This document shows positions 15,041 through 19,943 of a stretch of 19,943 nt of DNA, in pieces. The notes beneath the pieces were generated by a model. It worked only from the letters and a program-made list of their open reading frames with translations, searched no databases and was not told the DNA's origin. The stretch is from positions 1-19,943 of the forward strand of contig JAICTU010000118.1 of the NCBI GenBank assembly GCA_025936205.1. Reading direction: 5' to 3'. Made by a program: the position numbers and the translations under genes. How positions within the stretch are numbered: the first letter of the stretch is position 1; every line of letters begins with the position of its first letter. This DNA comes from Polyangiaceae bacterium (lineage in GTDB: Bacteria > Myxococcota > Polyangia > Polyangiales > Polyangiaceae).

Positions 15041-15880
15041 GTGTCCAGCGCGCGCATTCAGCGTGACGTCAAAGCCAACGGCGTGAGGCTCCGTGTCACC
15101 GAAAAAGGATCGGGCCCCAGCCTATTGCTGTTGCACGGCCTATTCATGGATCACAGCACGTGGGACGCCGTGGGCGACGTGCTCGCGTCTAGTTTCCGTG
15201 TCGTAGCGCCCGACTTGCCGGGCTTTGGCCAGAGCGAGAAACCGCCGGAAAATCGTTTCCCCTACGGCATCAACAGCTTTGCGGACGCGGTCCTGGACCT
15301 GTATGCGGGGCTCGAGCTGGGCCGTGCAGTGCTCGTGGGGCATGCATTGGGCGGAGCCGTGGCCATCACGCTCGCGGCACGCCATCCAGAGCTGATCTCG
15401 CGGCTCGTGCTGGTGGACGCCCTCTGTTATCCCGCGCGCGCGGATCTGGCCCATCGCGTGGCCCTGGCCCCGCTGATCGGAGGTTTTGCTTTCAAGCAAC
15501 TCTGGGGCAAGTCGACCTTCAAGGCTTACTTCAAGGAATCGTACCTATCTCGCGATGCGCGCATTCCCAGTGCGCGTCTCGACCACTACTACGAATCGTT
15601 CAACGCGCCCGCGGCTCGCGCGAGTGCGCTCGCGACGTTACGTGCCACGCGCGACACACGCTCGGTCGTTGCCCATATCGCGCGCATCTCGATGCCGACT
15701 CTGGTGCTCTGGGGGCGCGACGACACCCTGTATCCCGCGGCGCTCGGGCAGCGCATGTCGCGCGAGATCCGGGACGCGGGCTTTCAGCTGCTGGGTGCCG
15801 GCCACGTGCCGCACGAAGAGCAGCCGACCGCGGTCGCCGAGGCCATCGAGCGTTTCTGCCAGAGCCCCAGGCCCCGCTGA
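15041..15880 (+). CDS. Alpha/beta hydrolase-fold protein, nucleophile Ser replaced by Ala
   Basis: The 279-residue product has the full alpha/beta hydrolase order: oxyanion strand LLLLHGLFMDHSTW (28-41), PDLPGFGQSEKP (58-68), the nucleophile elbow VGHALGG (99-105), a helical cap rich in Arg, Tyr and Phe (about 135-205), acid residue D227 or D228 (LWGRDDTLYP) and His 255 (GAGHVPHEEQP). The elbow should be G-x-S-x-G; here residue 102 is Ala (codon GCA), so the Ser nucleophile is missing although the Asp and His remain. It may be non-catalytic or use another mechanism. The only fitting start is GTG 15041 with no obvious ribosome site, so the N-terminus is uncertain. The substrate cannot be told from sequence. 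Confidence 0.9.
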   Translation: MSSARIQRDVKANGVRLRVTEKGSGPSLLLLHGLFMDHSTWDAVGDVLASSFRVVAPDLPGFGQSEKPPENRFPYGINSFADAVLDLYAGLELGRAVLVGHALGGAVAITLAARHPELISRLVLVDALCYPARADLAHRVALAPLIGGFAFKQLWGKSTFKAYFKESYLSRDARIPSARLDHYYESFNAPAARASALATLRATRDTRSVVAHIARISMPTLVLWGRDDTLYPAALGQRMSREIRDAGFQLLGAGHVPHEEQPTAVAEAIERFCQSPRPR

Positions 15881-15957
15881 GCCCCCGCGGCCCACGGCGA
15901 CGCTGAGCGCAGGGTCGCCCCGCACCCCGAGGTGCCGGGCGATGACGCCGGGCTGAG

Positions 15958-16000
15958 GCCCGGCCCTGAGAGATCCTCACGAATTCATCGCGAAAAGAGC
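15958..16000 (+). repeat. Structured intergenic repeat, copy 2
   Basis: It shares the core GGCCCTGAGA, a C-rich spacer, CGAA, TCGCG and AAAAGAGC with copy 1, in the same orientation. About 30 of roughly 40 positions agree by eye. The inner hairpin is reduced to CGA (15980-15982) with TCG (15988-15990) around five bases, and the outer stem is nearly lost, so this copy looks degenerate. It lies 78 bases beyond the stop of the alpha/beta hydrolase gene, in that gene's direction. Confidence 0.6.
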
Positions 16001-16208
16001 GAGACTAGCAGCGGGGAGGTTCCGTGCGGCGGCGTGCCACGCCAGCGTCCGCTCCGTCGAAGCAGCTCGCCAGGTCCCCCCGCGCCGTACCAATCGAGGT
16101 TTCCATGGCAACTTCGATTTGCGAGCGCAGAACCCCTCCGCCAAAGGCCAGAGTGCTTCAGCGCCGCACGGCAATCCCGCGCAAGCTGCGCGCCCGGTGA
16201 ACTCCAGG

Positions 16209-16260
16209 GGATCACGGGCTCTTTCGCGCCCGGTTCGCGCGAACTTCTCAGGGCCCGGCC
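16209..16260 (-). repeat. Structured intergenic repeat, copy 3
   Basis: Read on the minus strand it gives GGGCCCTGAGAAG, CGCGAACC, CGCGAAAGAGC and GTGATCCCC, matching copy 1 through the core and into its right flank. The outer stem CGGGC (16257-16253) pairs with GCCCG (16219-16215), and an inner stem TTCGCGC (16243-16237 on the minus strand as GAA... complement) pairs over 7 bp with GCGCGAA (16229-16223) around seven bases. It starts only 8 bases or so beyond the stop of the receiver-DUF4388 gene, in that gene's direction. Confidence 0.6.
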
Positions 16261-16268
16261 CCCAAGCG

Positions 16269-19037
16269 TCACTTCACGGGGAAGGAAGCGGTGGGCGGCT
16301 TCTCGCCGCTGGCGCGCGGGGCGGGCTTGGCCACTGGAGCCGCTGCCGGGCGCGGCGAGGGCGGCGGAGGAGTGAAGGCGGGCTCGGGTGCCGGCACCGG
16401 GCGAGTGCCCGCAGGACTGCGAGGCGCCTTCGCATGCGCGGTGGGCGGCTTGGCCGTGGGTGCCGCTGCCGGCTTTGGAGCTGCGGGAGCGGGCTCCTTG
16501 ACCGCCTGGGCGGGCGCAGGCACCTGGGTCGGCTCGGCGACGGCGGGCTCGGGGGCGGCGCCCTTGGCCGCGGGTGGCACCCCAGGCTCCGGCTCCTCGG
16601 GATCGGCACGTTCGGCAGCAGCCACTGGCTCCGCCGCTGCTACCGGCACCGCGGGCGGCGGCGGGTCCGGGGCGACGGCGACGTTCGCGGTAGGTGTCGC
16701 GCTCGGGGGCTCGACCGCTTCCTCGACCTTGGAACGGGTCGCGCGCCACAGGCCCACCAGCAAGGGCACCGCCGCCAGCGCGATGATAGCCCCCACCAGC
16801 CGCGAGCTACGGCGCGCGCGCTCCCTGCGGCGCAGGTTCTCGCGGTAGCTCGCCGCGGCAATGGCGCCGCCGTCTTCTTCTTCCTCTTCCTCCCTGATGG
16901 GAGCGAGGGGCGGAGCACTCTTCGGGCCGCCGACGTAGGTGCCCTGGTCCCCCGCATTGAAGAAGTCCGCTTCGGAGTTGGGCGAGTGATGCTCGACAGG
17001 AGCCGGAGCGACCGGCGTCTCCGAGCTCGATGCCGTGGTGGACCCAGGCAACACGGCCGCGGGCAACACCGCGGCAGACGCCGGCGCGGCCCCGACCCGT
17101 CGGGGTTCGAGCGCGGCGGGCTCGAGGCGCCCGGGTTCTGGCGAGCCCCCCGAAGAACGCTGTGCTTCTTGGCGGGCCGCGGGCGGCGCACCCATGCCGA
17201 TGCCGAAGCGCGTGCCGCCTCGCGGCTGCGCAGGCGGCGCTTCGGGGGTGACCCGAACGGGCGCAGTGGCGTCGCGCGCCGAAGCTACCTCGCGCAGTGG
17301 CGTTTCACGGGCCTCGCGCGTCTCGCGTGCCGGGGCCTCGCGGGCCGCCGCCACGTCCGCTGGACGCCGGATGCGGCCCACCACGTTGCCCATGCCAAGC
17401 ACGGTGCCACCGCGCGTTCTCACGCTGGGTGTGGAGTCGTTGGAAGCGGCTTCGCCGCCGCCGGGAGCCGGCAGCGTGATCCGCCGCGTCTCGGGCTCGG
17501 GCCCCGCCTCTTCTCCCTCCCGAACGGAGCCCGAACGCGCTTGGGCACCTGCTTTGCGCTCCTCGGCGCCGATGTTAACGATGCTCTTGGGCATCACCCG
17601 CACCGGCTCGCGCCCGCCAAGGCGGGCCTCCGCGGGCAGCGCTGCCGGCCCCCACGCGCTCGGAAGCAGCGGCGTGTTGCGCTGCCCATCACGCGCCGGC
17701 TCCGGCCGCGGACCGGCGCTGGGGCGTGCGCTCAGCATCGGCGCGGGCTCGACCGTACGCGGTGCGGGCGCGGGCTCGATCGAACGGGGTGCGGGTTCGA
17801 TGGAACGGGGCGCGGGCTCGATGGAGCGCGGCGTAGGCTCGATGGAGCGCGGCGCGCTGGAGCCCTCCTGCGCTGCCGGCGAAGAGACACGGCGCGGCGC
17901 GAGCAGCGACGGACGTTGCTCGGCCTCCGCCGGCACGGAAGGCGTCGTCGACGGCGATGCGGGCTCCGCGGGGCTGGAGCGGCGCAGCAAGACCGGCTCC
18001 GCCGAGGCGCCCGCAGGCACGACCAGGGCGTCCCCTGCCGCAGCGATCTCCGACCCGAGCGCGCCCTCTTCTGCCTCCGGCTCGCGCTCCTGCGGCTCGA
18101 CCGCAATGATCAAGCCCTCGAAGTAAAACTTGGAGAGCACCGTGAGCGTGGAGAGATCGTCGAAGGGCGAATCGTCGATCAGATCGAGCAGCGTACGCTT
18201 GCCGTCGATCAGGCGCAGCACGCCATTGAGCTCGTCAGGGATCTCGTTCAGGCGCCCGAGCAGCGCGTCGTGATCGACATCGATCAGCGTGGTCTCGGGC
18301 GGCAGCTGCTCGGCGATGCGGCCCAGCTCATCCACACGCCGCAGGCCCTCCATCAGCAGCGCATTGGTCGAGGCCTCGATCACGACCGGATGGTCCACGG
18401 TGCGAAACTCGAGGTCGAAGGTGCCGGTGGTCCAGGTGATGGCCCGGTACACCGCCTCCTCACCGCGCAGGTCACCAACTTCCGCGTCGATCAGCTGGCC
18501 CTTTTGAAAGAACAGCTGAGCCTCGCGGTCGCCGCGTTTCACCACTGCAACGCCACTCTTGCCGCTGACCGCGATCGTCTGCAGCAGGTCCACCACGGCC
18601 ACGTCTTCCAGCGAGCCCGAGAAGCGCGTGCGGGCCAGCGACTCCGCCGCAATCCGCTGCTGGTTGCGTCGGGCGAGCAGCATGTGCACCCGCGTCACGA
18701 CCTCGCGCACGAAGATCGGCTTGGCGAGATAGTCGTCTACGCCGAGCTCCAGTCCACGCAGCTTGTCCTCCAGGGCGCCCTGCTCGGTGAGGAAGACGAT
18801 CGGGACGTCGCGTAGCTCTGGCCGCGAACGCACTTCGCGTACCAATCCGAAACCGTCGGAGTCCGGCAGCCGCGTGTCGGTCAGGATCAGGTCAGGCGCG
18901 CCGTGCTCGAGCTTGGCGAGCGCCGTCTCGGCGCTGGTGGCGGTGGTGACCGTGAAGCCGGCACTGCGCAGGCTGACCTCGAGAACACGCGCACTGCTGG
19001 AGTCTGCATCCACCAACAAGATCTGCTGTTTCGCCAT
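16269..19037 (-). CDS. Membrane-anchored response regulator with DUF4388 domain
   Basis: The 922-residue product begins with an intact receiver domain (1-120): acidic residues in LLVDAD, phospho-acceptor D54 ([11 protein letters not shown]), T84 and K106 (AKPIF). A DUF4388 (PATAN-type) domain follows (about 138-235: [43 protein letters not shown]), then a small helical domain (about 270-320, [23 protein letters not shown]). Residues about 330-740 are Pro/Ala/Arg-rich and disordered, with a heptapeptide repeat PRSIEPA. One transmembrane helix (about 746-764, [18 protein letters not shown]) precedes a 158-residue Pro/Ala/Lys tail. With basic residues before the helix, the receiver should be cytoplasmic and the tail periplasmic. 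AGGA lies upstream of ATG 19037. It follows the kinase gene by 142 bases. Confidence 0.93.
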   Translation of the reverse strand: MAKQQILLVDADSSSARVLEVSLRSAGFTVTTATSAETALAKLEHGAPDLILTDTRLPDSDGFGLVREVRSRPELRDVPIVFLTEQGALEDKLRGLELGVDDYLAKPIFVREVVTRVHMLLARRNQQRIAAESLARTRFSGSLEDVAVVDLLQTIAVSGKSGVAVVKRGDREAQLFFQKGQLIDAEVGDLRGEEAVYRAITWTTGTFDLEFRTVDHPVVIEASTNALLMEGLRRVDELGRIAEQLPPETTLIDVDHDALLGRLNEIPDELNGVLRLIDGKRTLLDLIDDSPFDDLSTLTVLSKFYFEGLIIAVEPQEREPEAEEGALGSEIAAAGDALVVPAGASAEPVLLRRSSPAEPASPSTTPSVPAEAEQRPSLLAPRRVSSPAAQEGSSAPRSIEPTPRSIEPAPRSIEPAPRSIEPAPAPRTVEPAPMLSARPSAGPRPEPARDGQRNTPLLPSAWGPAALPAEARLGGREPVRVMPKSIVNIGAEERKAGAQARSGSVREGEEAGPEPETRRITLPAPGGGEAASNDSTPSVRTRGGTVLGMGNVVGRIRRPADVAAAREAPARETREARETPLREVASARDATAPVRVTPEAPPAQPRGGTRFGIGMGAPPAARQEAQRSSGGSPEPGRLEPAALEPRRVGAAPASAAVLPAAVLPGSTTASSSETPVAPAPVEHHSPNSEADFFNAGDQGTYVGGPKSAPPLAPIREEEEEEDGGAIAAASYRENLRRRERARRSSRLVGAIIALAAVPLLVGLWRATRSKVEEAVEPPSATPTANVAVAPDPPPPAVPVAAAEPVAAAERADPEEPEPGVPPAAKGAAPEPAVAEPTQVPAPAQAVKEPAPAAPKPAAAPTAKPPTAHAKAPRSPAGTRPVPAPEPAFTPPPPSPRPAAAPVAKPAPRASGEKPPTASFPVK
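17770..17853 (-). repeat. 21-bp tandem repeat coding PRSIEPA
   Basis: Four units of exactly 21 bases (17770-17790, 17791-17811, 17812-17832, 17833-17853) encode four copies of Pro-Arg-Ser-Ile-Glu-Pro-Ala/Thr in the disordered linker of the receiver-DUF4388 protein. Neighbouring units differ at a few bases, mostly silent. Partial copies (APRTVEP, SSAP) flank it. Length change by recombination or slippage would keep the reading frame. Confidence 0.9.
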
Positions 19038-19179
19038 TCACTCGAGTCCTGGGCCCCGCGTTCGCCCCCTTGCCTCAGATGACGCAGGCCCACGAGAAGT
19101 ATCGCCCACATACATCACGGGGCAATCTCGCATCGCTACACCCTTGCGGCCAAAACCGGCCAGCTGACTCAGTCCCGTT
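19038..19179. other. Gap between kinase and response regulator
   Basis: These 142 bases separate two minus-strand genes. I see no gene, strong hairpin or clear promoter boxes. They are long enough for a separate promoter for the response regulator. Confidence 0.4.

Positions 19180-19943
<764 letters not shown>

Larger units (their letters stand above)
15881..16268. other. Convergent intergenic stretch with facing repeats
   Basis: No gene is visible in these 388 bases. A stem GGCGAC (15896-15901) with GTCGCC (15914-15919), extended by CT/AG across one mismatch, begins 16 bases after the hydrolase stop and may assist termination, though it has no T-run. The rest holds two copies of the structured repeat, in opposite orientation, listed separately. 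Confidence 0.5.

Noticed and set aside
14614..15066. Plus-strand frame of 150 codons before the hydrolase
   Set aside because: It has no family resemblance and mixed composition, covers the AT-richer control region, and overlaps the hydrolase start in another frame.
16119..18815. Plus-strand open frame of 898 codons opposite the receiver-DUF4388 gene
   Set aside because: It is rich in Arg, Gly and His with no domain. The minus strand has clear receiver and DUF4388 domains, so this is a GC-bias shadow.

Overview
The window comes from a very GC-rich bacterium, most likely a myxobacterium (Myxococcota, Polyangiales-like). Nothing in it names a species. The lineage guess rests on Ser/Thr kinase, response-regulator and DUF4388 genes side by side, a bactofilin, an orphan sigma-70 region 4 protein, a MerR-like regulator, long Pro/Ala linkers, and a charged-helix/Fic-like protein of a kind I associate with myxobacteria. 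The product calls come from motifs read by eye.

Layout. 1-1101: no convincing gene, but one copy of a structured repeat (841-900). 1102-4965, minus strand: a translation operon read right to left as rpsP, khpA, rimM, trmD, then a DUF72-family gene broken by an in-frame TAG, then a short gamma-glutamyltransferase-like gene joined to it by an ATGA overlap. 5251-5508, plus: a small NifU-like protein ending in a strong intrinsic terminator. 5555-6361, minus: an exported protein of unknown function. 6695-7522, plus: map. 7829-9904, plus: a 691-residue protein with about 270 residues of charged helix and a Fic-like domain without the catalytic His. 10057-11529, minus: an NtrC-type sigma-54 activator. 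12066-12428, plus: a bactofilin. 12462-14467, minus: a coiled-coil protein, an orphan sigma region 4 protein and a MerR-like regulator. 15041-15880, plus: an alpha/beta hydrolase with Ala at the nucleophile position. 16269-19037, minus: a receiver-DUF4388-transmembrane protein. 19180-19943, minus: a Ser/Thr kinase cut by the window edge.

How it fits together. The left third is housekeeping: ribosomal protein S16, 16S maturation by RimM with KhpA, tRNA m1G37 methylation by TrmD, and N-terminal Met removal by Map. The right two thirds are signalling and regulation: a membrane Ser/Thr kinase followed on the same strand by a membrane-anchored response regulator, an orphan sigma-54 activator, and two small DNA-binding proteins that may form one operon.

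Most unusual points. First, a repeat of about 45-60 bp occurs three times in noncoding DNA, with a pairable outer stem, an inner hairpin and one compensatory base-pair change. Two copies lie 3' of convergent genes and face each other. Second, several recognisable enzyme folds lack their defining catalytic or metal-binding residue (Fic-like, alpha/beta hydrolase, NifU-like, GGT-like). Third, the DUF72 gene carries a single nonsense codon exactly where the family would be expected to have Trp.
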